Of a stretch of 64,000 bases of DNA, positions 47,661-56,319 are shown piece by piece. The translations under genes were made by a program, and so were the position numbers. Numbering within the stretch: the stretch's first letter is position 1; each line of letters starts with the position of its first letter. The stretch is from positions 62,001-126,000 of the forward strand of contig NZ_JACHCE010000003.1 in the NCBI RefSeq assembly GCF_014200605.1, in the 5' to 3' direction. Below the pieces are notes generated by a model. The model searched no databases. It was not told the origin of the DNA and worked only from the letters and a program-made list of their open reading frames with translations. This stretch comes from Pedobacter cryoconitis. GTDB lineage: Bacteria; Bacteroidota; Bacteroidia; Sphingobacteriales; Sphingobacteriaceae.

Positions 47661-48275
47661 ATGGTAACTCTTATTATATATCACTTAAAAAATGCAGTTA
47701 TTCTTTATACACTGTTGATCTTTTCCCTGGCAGCAAATACTTATGCACAGGAAAAAAGAACAAAATATAACATATTAAGAAATGGCAATATTATCGGACA
47801 GATGCAATTCTGCCAAAAAAATGATGGCGATGATTTGTATTTGAAAATGACATCACAAGTTAAAACTCAATTCATTATGAGTATTAATGTAAATATTGAA
47901 GAGGATGCCCATTTCAAAAATGGTAAACTCATCAGCTCTAAAGTAGTACGCCATGTAAATGGTAAAAAGAAAGCAAATAATCAAACCATGTTTATCAATA
48001 ATGTTTATCAAACCCAATCGGATGATAAAATTAGTCAGATCAGGGAATCAATCAATTACAACCTGATGCTTCTTTATACTAACGAGCCAATCAATCTATC
48101 ACAGGTTTATTCTGATAATTACCTCCAATTTCTAAAGATTAAACAAACTGAGCCACATACTTATCGTATCATTTTACCCGATGGCAATTACAATGATTAT
48201 TACTTCATCAAAGGTATCTGTCAGCAGGTGATCGTACATCATTCATTATATACCATTAAAATTCAGCTTGCCTGA
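47661..48275 (+). CDS. DUF6134-like exported protein
   Basis: 204 residues. Signal peptide with cut after NTYAQ (about residue 29). The mature part starts KYNILRNGNIIGQMQFCQKNDGDDLYLKMTSQVKTQFIMSINVNIEEDAHFKNGKL, a block that fits DUF6134 (family name from memory). Secreted or periplasmic; function unknown. Followed by a sterol-desaturase-family gene 63 bases downstream in the same direction, so probably co-transcribed. Confidence 0.65.
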   Translation: MVTLIIYHLKNAVILYTLLIFSLAANTYAQEKRTKYNILRNGNIIGQMQFCQKNDGDDLYLKMTSQVKTQFIMSINVNIEEDAHFKNGKLISSKVVRHVNGKKKANNQTMFINNVYQTQSDDKISQIRESINYNLMLLYTNEPINLSQVYSDNYLQFLKIKQTEPHTYRIILPDGNYNDYYFIKGICQQVIVHHSLYTIKIQLA

Positions 48276-48338
48276 ACCAGATCCGCAAACACTAACTAAG
48301 TTCTATAAAACGATTCAAATCATTTAAACAAGATATCC

Positions 48339-49295
48339 ATGTTGATTATCAATAGTGTTCAAGACCAGCTCTCTACTTTTTTTGGTGCCCCTCAAATCGC
48401 AATAGCAGATATTGGGCTGGTAGAAAAAAGTGCACCAAACCTTATTGTGTATGCCCTTCCAGCAGTCCTCGCGATTACTGTACTGGAATTTGTTTTGTCT
48501 TATTTTTTGGAAAGAAAGAATTATGAAGGAAAAGAGGTCCTGGGATCAATATTCGTTGGTGCTGGTAATCTTATGATCAATCTGGTCATGAAAACAGTGA
48601 TGTTATACGCGGTTGTATGGTTATACAACCTTATTCCTTACCGGATGCCCCTCAACTGGTGGACACTTATACCCTGTTTTTTAATCTATGATTTTTGCAC
48701 TTACTGCACGCATTATGTATCACACTTCTGCCGTTTTTTCTGGGCCTCACATGTAGTACATCACTCAGCGGATCATTATAATCTTACGGTTAATTTCAGG
48801 CAAAGCTGGTTTCAGTATACAAAAATCATCTTTTTCATTCCACTCATGCTTACTGGTGTACATCCTGTGATATTCTTTGTAGCGAATCAGCTGAGTATCT
48901 TATATCAATTTTGGGTACATACTGAAGCAATTGGTAAACTCCATCCTTTTATTGAAAAACATTTCGGTACTCCTTCTAATCATAGGGTACATCATGGCAG
49001 TCAGGAAAAATATCTTGACAAGAATTTCAGTGCGGTATTCATGGTATGGGATCATTTGCTGGGAACTTTTCAATATGAAGAAGAGCCCCCGGTTTATGGT
49101 ATTACCAGTCCGTTAAAAAGTAAAATCAATCCCTTATATCTCAATTTACATGAATTTCAGGATATCATAAAAGATGTTAAACAAGCTGATACGTTAAAAA
49201 GAAAACTATATTATGTTTTTGCCAGTCCCGACAACATCGCCAAAAGTAAATTAACAGTTAAAGAAAACACAATAAAAACATTGACCATTGAGTAA
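48339..49295 (+). CDS. Sterol desaturase / fatty acid hydroxylase family membrane protein
   Basis: 318 residues with about five membrane segments. The di-iron histidine boxes are complete: His125-x3-His129 (HYVSH), His138-x2-His141-His142 (HVVHH) and His215-x2-His218-His219 (HRVHH). Members hydroxylate or desaturate lipid chains at the membrane using oxygen. The substrate here is not evident. It follows the DUF6134 gene and precedes the second ECF sigma gene by 62 bases, all in one direction. Confidence 0.88.
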   Translation: MLIINSVQDQLSTFFGAPQIAIADIGLVEKSAPNLIVYALPAVLAITVLEFVLSYFLERKNYEGKEVLGSIFVGAGNLMINLVMKTVMLYAVVWLYNLIPYRMPLNWWTLIPCFLIYDFCTYCTHYVSHFCRFFWASHVVHHSADHYNLTVNFRQSWFQYTKIIFFIPLMLTGVHPVIFFVANQLSILYQFWVHTEAIGKLHPFIEKHFGTPSNHRVHHGSQEKYLDKNFSAVFMVWDHLLGTFQYEEEPPVYGITSPLKSKINPLYLNLHEFQDIIKDVKQADTLKRKLYYVFASPDNIAKSKLTVKENTIKTLTIE

Positions 49296-49357
49296 ATAAT
49301 TTATTTTTAGTGTAAATTCATCAAACAAAACAGAACATGAAATATCCTAGCTAGTGA

Positions 49358-49960
49358 ATGGAATATAGCCACAATCAGATTATTAATTTAATAAAAGAAG
49401 GAAATAAAGATGCATTTGAACAAACGTTCAGGACGTTTTATAAAATGCTGCGGGCTTATGCTTATACTTTTATAAAAGATAATGAAGGTGCCGAAGAAAT
49501 TATACAGAATGTATTCTGCAGGATATGGGAAAGGAGGGATCAGCTAAAAACTGATGGTTCTTTACGCTCCTATCTCTACAGAGTAGTACATAATGAAAGC
49601 CTAAGCTATCTGAGACATCAGAAAGTGAAAAATTCATTTCAGGATTATTATAAAGAAAATACGGAAGAAGCTAGTAATGAGGTTGTAAATAAAATATTAG
49701 CCAATGAATTAGACCGTCACATTCAGTGTGCAATAGCAGAACTACCCCAACAATGTCGTATCATTTTTCAAATGAGCCGTTTTGAGCAGCTTAAGTATCA
49801 GCAAATAGCAGATATTCTCCAGATTTCTATTAAAACAGTTGAAAATCAAATGGGAAAAGCACTAAAAGTATTACGCCTTAAGCTTATAGAATTCCTCCCT
49901 GTTATTATAGTTTTACTTCATTTAACACAAAAAATGATAGGTTTAGAAACCCTGCAATAA
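49358..49960 (+). CDS. ECF RNA polymerase sigma factor (FecI-like), second copy
   Basis: 200 residues. Region 2 is FRTFYKMLRAYAYTFIKDNEGAEEIIQNVFCRIWERRDQL and region 4 is AELPQQCRIIFQMSRFEQLKYQQIADILQISIKTVENQM. A hydrophobic tail (LIEFLPVIIVLLHL) ends the protein as in the first copy. It heads a second FecI-FecR locus, whose downstream partner is not a TonB receptor. Confidence 0.92.
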   Translation: MEYSHNQIINLIKEGNKDAFEQTFRTFYKMLRAYAYTFIKDNEGAEEIIQNVFCRIWERRDQLKTDGSLRSYLYRVVHNESLSYLRHQKVKNSFQDYYKENTEEASNEVVNKILANELDRHIQCAIAELPQQCRIIFQMSRFEQLKYQQIADILQISIKTVENQMGKALKVLRLKLIEFLPVIIVLLHLTQKMIGLETLQ

Positions 49961-50047
49961 TTGAATAGAAGATGATCATAAATTTAACAGTTAACCACGG
50001 GATGCTCCTGGGAGCAATTAAAAAACAATTATAACTAATAAAAAACA

Positions 50048-51013
50048 ATGAGCCCTAATATGAATGATGATGTGCTGGTGAAATATATGCTCAATGAGGC
50101 TAATGCCAGTGAAGTAATTGAAGTGCAGGCCTGGTTAAATGCCAAAGCCGAAAACCAGAAGTATTTCAATGATATGAAAAAAATCTGGGAGGATAGTCTG
50201 CGGCTTACTGAGCACAGTGAGGATAATGAATCGGCTACATGGAGTAAGATTGAAGACCGTTTGAATTTTAATACACCTGTCATACTCAAAAGAAAATCTT
50301 TAATTAATAAAAGCTGGTTACGCTTAGCAGCTTCGATTGCCATGGTTTGCGGGCTGAGTTGGCTTGCCTTTAACCATTTCAAAAGTCCTGCTATAATGAA
50401 CATAAAAACCAAGGAGCAGGTACTCACACAGATCTTACCAGACGGATCTCAGGTTACACTCAATAAAAACTCTCTGATTTCTTATGCCAGCAAATTTACC
50501 GGAGCCACCAGACCAGTAAAATTGCAGGGAGAAGCTTTTTTCAAGGTTGCTCCTAATTCAGCCAAACCATTTATAATCAGCGTAAATAATATAACAGTAA
50601 AAGTAATTGGCACCTCATTCAATGTTAAAAACAGGAACGGTAAAACCGTTATTGTAGTCGAAACCGGAATTGTAAAAATTAGCAGATACCAAAGTAGTAT
50701 CGAATTGCATCCTGGAGAACGCGTAACTATAAATCAGGATCAAAAAACATTATCCAAAGAAAGCAATCCTGGAAAATTGTATAATTATTATCGCAGCAAT
50801 CAACTGGAATGTAAAAATACCACGCTACAGGAACTAGTTGACGCGCTGAATGAAATATACCATACCAACATAGTTATTGCTAATCATACTTTAAAAAACA
50901 AGCAGATTACGGCTAGCTTCAGGAACTCCTCACTGGAAGAAATCCTGGATGTAATTTCTTTAACCATCAATGTCCGGATTCAGCATAAAAATCAACAGAT
51001 AATATTGAAGTGA
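50048..51013 (+). CDS. FecR family anti-sigma factor, second copy
   Basis: 321 residues with cytoplasmic helices (1-90), membrane helix at about 96-113 (SWLRLAASIAMVCGLSWLAF), FecR domain (LTQILPDGSQVTLNKNSLISYASKF, LQGEAFFKVAPNSAKPFIISV, VIGTSFNVKN) and C-terminal DUF4974 domain (LECKNTTLQELVDALNEIYHTNIVI). Gap to the sigma gene is 87 bases, to the next gene 10 bases, so the three are one operon. Confidence 0.92.
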   Translation: MSPNMNDDVLVKYMLNEANASEVIEVQAWLNAKAENQKYFNDMKKIWEDSLRLTEHSEDNESATWSKIEDRLNFNTPVILKRKSLINKSWLRLAASIAMVCGLSWLAFNHFKSPAIMNIKTKEQVLTQILPDGSQVTLNKNSLISYASKFTGATRPVKLQGEAFFKVAPNSAKPFIISVNNITVKVIGTSFNVKNRNGKTVIVVETGIVKISRYQSSIELHPGERVTINQDQKTLSKESNPGKLYNYYRSNQLECKNTTLQELVDALNEIYHTNIVIANHTLKNKQITASFRNSSLEEILDVISLTINVRIQHKNQQIILK

Positions 51014-51023
51014 TCACAACCCT

Positions 51024-52703
51024 ATGAAGCGCTTTACCTCTAAGATATTTTTTATAATTCTTGCCATATGCATTTGTAATAAGACAAATGCTCAGTCGAT
51101 ACTTGCACGTAAGATCTCACTCAACATTGTTAATCAGCGACTGGGAACTGTAATGAGCCTCATGGAAACAAAAGGTTCATTCGGGTTTTCTTACACAAGT
51201 AAAATAGTTCCTCAGGATAGCATTGTTAACTTACAAGTCGATGGAATAACAATTAAAGAGGCATTGGATCTGTTATTAAATGAGCATTATGAATATAAGG
51301 AAACTAAGAATTTCATTGTTCTTCGTTACGCACCTCTCCGGCTTTCATTGATTACTGATAAAGCATGGGGAGATAAAAATACTTATATAATAAGTGGTTA
51401 TGTGGCAGATGAGCAGCATAAGAAAATGCATAATGCAAGTGTTTATGAACATGACCTTGCACAGGCAACACTTACCAATGAAGATGGATATTTCGAAATT
51501 GTATTACATCATATTTATCAACCCATTGCATTAACTGTAAGTAAAGAAAACTATAAAGATATCACAACCTATTATTTATCAGAAGTTAACATTCAACAAA
51601 AAAAACAGGATGAAGACAGCAATTATTATACTAGTGACTTTGAAGATATTGCCAGTCTGGGTATTGCCAGGTTTCTTACTTCTGCAAAACAGCAAATTCA
51701 TTCATTGAACCTTGGCCGGGTTATTTCTCAAGCTCCTTATCAGCTTTCATTAACCCCTGCAATAAACACGCATGGCACTTTTAGCGGCCAGATTGTCAAT
51801 AAGATTTCCCTCAATTTAATGGGGGGTTATAATGCCGGAGTTAAAGGGATAGAAATTGGTGGATTTTTTAATATCAATAAGATGAATATTAAAGGCTTTC
51901 AATTGGCCGGATTATTTAATATATCAGGAGGTTCAGTAAGAGCTGTTCAGCTATCTGGTATTTATAACGATGTCCGGGGTAATACTGACGGTGTGCAACT
52001 TACCGGGATTAAAAATAATATTAAGGGAAACAGAACAGGTGTTCAGATAGCAGGTATTTTTAATAACGTTAAAAAGAACTCATCTGGTGTTCAGATAGCA
52101 GGACTTTTTAATAGTGTACATGGGAAAGCCAGCGGGATACAGCTTGCCGGAATTTTCAATCAGGCTAACCAGTTTGATGGTTTACAGATCGGATTGATCA
52201 ATGTTGCAAAATCTTCTACAGGTTATAGCCTGGGCTTATTAAACTTTATTGGAAATGGTTATAACAAAGTTAGTTTGGGTTATAATGAAACAATTGATTT
52301 GAACATCTCACTGAAAACAGGAACTAAAAAACTTTATACACTTTTGCTGGGTGGTATGAATGCTAAAAAAGATGACAAGTTATATGCTTTGGGTTTGGGT
52401 TTGGGGAAATCAATAAATATTACAAAATGGCTGACTTTAAATCCAGAATTAAGCTGCAGATATATCTATCAGGGAAACTGGAAAGATCGGAATTTGTTGA
52501 ATCGCTTTGATCTGGGCTTTAACTTCAAATTAGCAGATGGTCTGAGGATTACTACAGGACCATCTGCTAATATATTTTATTCTACTCAGGGGGCACAGCT
52601 GGAAAACTATGCTTACATACAGAACAGAACTGACAGGTTTAATCTGAATGATAGTAAACTACGGGGATGGATTGGCTGGAGTGCAGCATTAACTATTTTT
52701 TAA
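51024..52703 (+). CDS. STN-domain protein with LA_2272-type surface repeats
   Basis: 559 residues. Order: signal peptide (1-24, ends NKTNAQ), STN domain (about 30-95, ISLNIVNQRLGTVMSLMETKGSFGFSYTS), carboxypeptidase-regulatory-like domain (about 118-190), a repeat zone (about 270-410) of roughly seven 16-residue units of the type VQLTGIKNNIKGNRTG, and a C-terminal barrel-like part ending in Phe. There is no plug and no TonB box. The STN domain and the FecR gene 10 bases upstream imply that it signals through the FecI/FecR pair although it is not a transporter. Outer-membrane location is inferred. Confidence 0.8.
   Translation: MKRFTSKIFFIILAICICNKTNAQSILARKISLNIVNQRLGTVMSLMETKGSFGFSYTSKIVPQDSIVNLQVDGITIKEALDLLLNEHYEYKETKNFIVLRYAPLRLSLITDKAWGDKNTYIISGYVADEQHKKMHNASVYEHDLAQATLTNEDGYFEIVLHHIYQPIALTVSKENYKDITTYYLSEVNIQQKKQDEDSNYYTSDFEDIASLGIARFLTSAKQQIHSLNLGRVISQAPYQLSLTPAINTHGTFSGQIVNKISLNLMGGYNAGVKGIEIGGFFNINKMNIKGFQLAGLFNISGGSVRAVQLSGIYNDVRGNTDGVQLTGIKNNIKGNRTGVQIAGIFNNVKKNSSGVQIAGLFNSVHGKASGIQLAGIFNQANQFDGLQIGLINVAKSSTGYSLGLLNFIGNGYNKVSLGYNETIDLNISLKTGTKKLYTLLLGGMNAKKDDKLYALGLGLGKSINITKWLTLNPELSCRYIYQGNWKDRNLLNRFDLGFNFKLADGLRITTGPSANIFYSTQGAQLENYAYIQNRTDRFNLNDSKLRGWIGWSAALTIF
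51841..52254 (+). repeat. Protein-level 16-residue tandem repeat
   Basis: About seven units of V/I-Q-I/L-x-G-I/L-x-N-x-V/I-x-G-N-x-x-G inside the STN repeat gene. The DNA copies have drifted, so it is an old repeat kept by selection on protein. Confidence 0.75.
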
Positions 52704-52731
52704 TGTGCAGGAATATTTTCTGTATCTTATT

Positions 52732-53523
52732 CTAGAATTTAATCAATAGCTTTTCGGCCATTAATTTATCCTCTTTATAGTATTCAAAGAACCATTCTCC
52801 GTTCTTTTTCAACACAATTCCATTAGAAGTCCCATTATCAGCAATAAAATAATCCTGAACAGAAGTTCTGGATAACGTTAAAACTTTTTTCGGTGTAGTA
52901 TCTATCAATTGATATCCGTTAGTTGTTGGCTGAGCATACAAAGTTCCCGCTGGCTGGGTTGCTATTGCTGTACCCGTTAAAATTTTTGCAGCAGGCTGAC
53001 CTGCAGCAGCAGCAACTGCTGTACTTGAAGGTATACTTGCCGAAGCAACAGCTACTGGTGTTGTAACCACCGCCTGCTCTTGTACATTGGTAGTTCCATT
53101 ATAAGCATACTGAATCTCATCCAGTGAAGTAAATGCATCTCTTAGAGCAAGATTATAAGACGTTTTAAATTCTTTCTCTCTGCTCTTTCCTTCCTTGCTT
53201 TTAAAAATTATGTTTCCTTTGCAATCTTTCAGCAGCAGTGTAAGATTGGTAGTAAACATTCCGTTTTTTTCCAATACTTCAACCTGCAGCGCACTGCATT
53301 TATTATTAGCAATTTCAGTAGGCAATTCAGAATTATCAAAATAAGGTGTAAAACCTTTATCTTGTAAAAGGTATTTGGTCAGCGTATTTAATCTATACTG
53401 ATCATTCTCTTTAAGGAAACTGAATTTTTCCGGTACTAACACGTATTTGTAGTTATTAACCGAAGTCTGTGCAGAGCCAGAAAAAGAAATAAATAAAAGA
53501 AATAACACAATGTATCTTTTCAT
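52732..53523 (-). CDS. Exported protein of unknown function
   Basis: 263 residues. Signal peptide MKRYIVLFLLFISFSGSAQ. The N-terminal half (YKYVLVPEKFSFLKENDQYRLNTLTKYLLQDKGFTPYFD) looks like a compact alpha/beta fold; residues about 145-205 are an Ala/Thr/Pro/Val-rich linker, and the end (VLTLSRTSVQDYFIADNGTSNGIVLKKNGEWFFEYYK) a small beta fold. I have seen this layout in other Bacteroidota proteins but know no function. Convergent with the repeat-protein gene, 28 bases apart. Confidence 0.65.
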   Translation of the reverse strand: MKRYIVLFLLFISFSGSAQTSVNNYKYVLVPEKFSFLKENDQYRLNTLTKYLLQDKGFTPYFDNSELPTEIANNKCSALQVEVLEKNGMFTTNLTLLLKDCKGNIIFKSKEGKSREKEFKTSYNLALRDAFTSLDEIQYAYNGTTNVQEQAVVTTPVAVASASIPSSTAVAAAAGQPAAKILTGTAIATQPAGTLYAQPTTNGYQLIDTTPKKVLTLSRTSVQDYFIADNGTSNGIVLKKNGEWFFEYYKEDKLMAEKLLIKF

Positions 53524-53716
53524 ATTAATATTGATTTTATAAGAAATTCAGGGAGTAATAAGTATCCCTTACAGGACCCTAAGATATGAATATAGTTTTT
53601 ATTGTTTCAAGCCTAAGAAAGCCCGCATTCAATTTAAAATCATTTTATCACTTCTCTGAATGAAATTATGAATTTTGGTGATAATATTGCAGTAGTCAAT
53701 CAAATCAAACAGAAGA

Positions 53717-54295
53717 ATGGAAGCGAAAGAAATATTAAAGCAGCATATCGCCAAAACTGCCACACTAACTGACGAACAGTTCGATTACTTTTTTTCACAT
53801 TTCAAGCCGTTGTCATACAAAAAAGGCCAGATCGTTATCAGTGCCGGTGAAAAAGTAGATCACGAATATTTTGTTATTTCCGGCTGCCTCAAAGCCTTCT
53901 TCATCAATGATGAGATCAAAATGTACATCCTTCAATTTGCCATGCCAACCTGGTGGACTTCTGACTACGGGGCCTTATATAATCAGACAGATGCAACCAT
54001 TAGCGTAGATTGTATAACCGATGCAGAGATACTTTGTCTTTCCAATCATGACCGTGAAAAAATATGTAATGAACTCCACCAGGCAGAGCATTTTTTTAGA
54101 TGGAGAACCAATAGAGGGTACCTCGCTTCACAAAAGAGATTACTATCCTTTATGAATAACGACACCAAAGTACGTTATGAAGAATTACTATCCTTATACC
54201 CGCAACTTTATAACCTTGTTCCAAAACATCTCATAGCTGCCTACCTTGGCGTTTCGCGGGAAACACTCAGCAGGCTCTATAATGCCCATAAATAA
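53717..54295 (+). CDS. Crp/Fnr family transcriptional regulator, second copy
   Basis: 192 residues, similar in build to the regulator at 25401-25964: cNMP-binding-type domain (KGQIVISAGEKVDHEYFVISGCLKAFFI) and C-terminal helix-turn-helix IAAYLGVSRETLSRLYNAHK with the same RETLSR recognition helix. A TGTGA-N6-TCAC site starts 12 bases after its stop codon, before the YceI gene. It most likely controls the five-gene operon downstream. Confidence 0.9.
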   Translation: MEAKEILKQHIAKTATLTDEQFDYFFSHFKPLSYKKGQIVISAGEKVDHEYFVISGCLKAFFINDEIKMYILQFAMPTWWTSDYGALYNQTDATISVDCITDAEILCLSNHDREKICNELHQAEHFFRWRTNRGYLASQKRLLSFMNNDTKVRYEELLSLYPQLYNLVPKHLIAAYLGVSRETLSRLYNAHK

Positions 54296-54307
54296 GCTTC
54301 AGCCGAA

Positions 54308-54323
54308 TGTGATATACATCACG
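54308..54323. promoter_or_regulatory. CRP-type operator TGTGATATACATCACG
   Basis: TGTGA-N6-TCACG between the second Crp-like gene and the YceI operon; the centre is about 75 bases before the YceI ATG. It repeats the arrangement at 25965-25980. Confidence 0.65.
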
Positions 54324-54389
54324 TAACCAGCCGGAATTTCCTGCCGTCCTTTGCTGTGTCAAATCATCAGCGATTGACAATATAAACGA

Positions 54390-54926
54390 ATGGAAATGAA
54401 AAAATTTAAAGTTGCTGATACGCAGAGCAGCATCGGCTGGACCGGAAAAAAAGTAACCGGCGCACATTATGGTACCATATCCATCAATAATGGTACACTT
54501 ATACTGAATGACAATAAACTCAGTGGTGGAAACTTTATTATTGATACAACCTCTATAAAAATAGTTGATATTACTGACCCGGCCACTAATGCACAATTTG
54601 CGGGCCACCTGTTTTCTGAGGACTTCTTTGCTTCGGAAAGTTTTCCTGAGGCCATATTTACAATTACTGGTTCTGATCAGGTTAGTACGTTAAGCTATTC
54701 GATTACAGGGGACTTAACAATTAAAGGCATCACGCATTCAATAAGTTTTCCTGCAGACGTAGTTATAACAGAAGGTGTGATTACCGCCACTGGTAAAATC
54801 GTGGTTGACCGTACCAAATACGACATGAAATTCCGCTCCGGTAATTTTTTCACCAATCTTGGCGATACACTCATTTATAATGAATTTGAACTGGATGTGA
54901 AATTAACTGCATTAGCAGCCCTTTAA
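54390..54926 (+). CDS. YceI family protein without signal peptide
   Basis: 178 residues. YceI lipocalin-like fold blocks: SIGWTGKKVTGAHYGTISINNGTLILNDNKLSGGNFIIDTTSIKI, SESFPEAIFTITG, LSYSITGDLTIKGITHSISFPADV. The family binds isoprenoid-type ligands and most members are periplasmic; this one begins MEMKKFKVADTQ with no hydrophobic segment and so should stay in the cytoplasm. First gene of a compact plus-strand operon. Confidence 0.88.
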   Translation: MEMKKFKVADTQSSIGWTGKKVTGAHYGTISINNGTLILNDNKLSGGNFIIDTTSIKIVDITDPATNAQFAGHLFSEDFFASESFPEAIFTITGSDQVSTLSYSITGDLTIKGITHSISFPADVVITEGVITATGKIVVDRTKYDMKFRSGNFFTNLGDTLIYNEFELDVKLTALAAL

Positions 54927-54935
54927 TCTATAGCC

Positions 54936-55151
54936 ATGCCATATGTAAAAATAGAGGTGACACGCGAAGGTGTTACCAGGGAGCAAAAACAATCCCTGAT
55001 TGCAGGAATAACAGAATTAATCACAGAAGTATTAGATAAAGACCCTAAACTAACCCATGTCGTCATCCAGGAAATTGAGCTCGATGACTGGGGTTATGCC
55101 GGTGAACAGGTATCTGTGCTCCGTGAAAAAGGAATAACAGCTAAAAGATAA
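54936..55151 (+). CDS. 4-oxalocrotonate tautomerase family enzyme
   Basis: 71 residues. Pro follows the initiator Met (MPYVKIEVTREG), giving the N-terminal catalytic proline of the superfamily after Met removal. The helix REQKQSLIAGITELITEVLDKDP and VVIQEIELDDWGYAGEQ are typical of the small tautomerase group. Substrate unknown. Starts 9 bases after yceI. Confidence 0.88.
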   Translation: MPYVKIEVTREGVTREQKQSLIAGITELITEVLDKDPKLTHVVIQEIELDDWGYAGEQVSVLREKGITAKR

Positions 55152-55178
55152 TTATTAATAATATTTTAAATCAAGATC

Positions 55179-55925
55179 ATGAAAACACAAACTGTAATCG
55201 TAACAGGCGCATCAACAGGTATTGGTAAAGCTATCGCAGGTTTATTTCTGCAACAAGGATATAATGTAGTCATTAACTCAGCCAATCAGGATAATTTAGA
55301 GGAAACCTTTAACGAATTAGGCAATCACGAGCGCTTAGCGATGATAACCGGAGACATTAGCAATCCGGCAACAGGACAATTACTTGTTGATACTGCCTTA
55401 ACCCGCTTTGGCACTGTCGACGTATTGATAAATAATGCTGGAATATTTGAGCCAAAACCCTTCTTAGATGTTGATGAGGCACATCTCGACCGTTTTTTAA
55501 ACATTAACCTGAAAGGCACTTATTTTACAAGCCAGTCGGCTATCAGACAGATGCTGAAACAAGAAGGAGGTTCAATCATTAATATTGGCACTGTGCTGGT
55601 AGATCATGCAATTGGTGGATTTCCTGCTACTGCGCCTATTTCAAGTAAAGGTGGTATCCATGCATTAACCAAACAGCTGGCTGCAGAATTTGGCCTTAAC
55701 AATATCCGCGTCAATGGTATCGCCCCCGGAATTATAAGAAGTCCTCTTCAAGCTAAAACTGGTGTCAGCGATGCGGATAGCTTAGCCGGGCTTCATCTAC
55801 TGAACCGCATTGGTGAAACTACCGATGTTGCTGCACTGGCTCTTTACCTGGCAGAAAGCAACTTTGTAACTGGTGAGATTATTAACCTGGATGGAGGTCA
55901 TGTCTCAGGCCATCATATCGGATAA
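55179..55925 (+). CDS. SDR-fold protein with replaced catalytic tyrosine
   Basis: 248 residues. Cofactor motif TGASTGIGKA (9-18), NNAG (85-88) and the C-terminal TGEIINLDGGHV are those of classical short-chain dehydrogenases. In the active site, Lys157 is present, but the tyrosine of Y-x3-K is Pro153 (APISSK) and the expected serine is also missing (NIGTVL at 135-140). The protein may be a cofactor-binding but catalytically altered enzyme. Third gene of the operon, 27 bases after the tautomerase. Confidence 0.85.
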   Translation: MKTQTVIVTGASTGIGKAIAGLFLQQGYNVVINSANQDNLEETFNELGNHERLAMITGDISNPATGQLLVDTALTRFGTVDVLINNAGIFEPKPFLDVDEAHLDRFLNINLKGTYFTSQSAIRQMLKQEGGSIINIGTVLVDHAIGGFPATAPISSKGGIHALTKQLAAEFGLNNIRVNGIAPGIIRSPLQAKTGVSDADSLAGLHLLNRIGETTDVAALALYLAESNFVTGEIINLDGGHVSGHHIG

Positions 55926-55935
55926 CGACAAAAAA

Positions 55936-56316
55936 ATGGAAAATAATTATACAGATAATGCGGCGGCTATAGCAGCCGTATTATCTACTTACTTTCAAAG
56001 CGTTTTCATAGGGGATACAGCAAGTCTCAGAAAAATCTTTCATCCACAGGCTCTGGTAACCGGTGATATTAAAGGAGTACCATATTTTAAGGCTCTCGAT
56101 CAATATCTTGATGGTGTTCAAAACCGCAAAAGCCCATTTGAATTGAATGAACCATTTCAAATGGAAATATTAGCTATAGAAATTATCAATTCTATAGCAA
56201 TTGCCAAAACACATTTGCCAATGCTTGGTTTTAATTATTATGATCTGCTTTCTCTGAATAAAATTAACGGGGAATGGATTATAATTAATAAATTACTAAC
56301 GCATGTAAATCTTTAA
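55936..56316 (+). CDS. NTF2-like family protein (lumazine-binding-like)
   Basis: 126 residues from the ATG at 55936; an open frame reaches back into the SDR gene but the added part is a shadow of it. A cone-shaped NTF2-like fold is suggested by AIAAVLSTYFQSVFIGDTASLRKIFHPQALVTGDIKG, a helix followed by strands, and DLLSLNKINGEWIIINKLLTH at the end. Best fit is the putative lumazine-binding subgroup. Ten bases after the SDR stop, in the same operon. Confidence 0.78.
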   Translation: MENNYTDNAAAIAAVLSTYFQSVFIGDTASLRKIFHPQALVTGDIKGVPYFKALDQYLDGVQNRKSPFELNEPFQMEILAIEIINSIAIAKTHLPMLGFNYYDLLSLNKINGEWIIINKLLTHVNL

Positions 56317-56319
56317 ATA

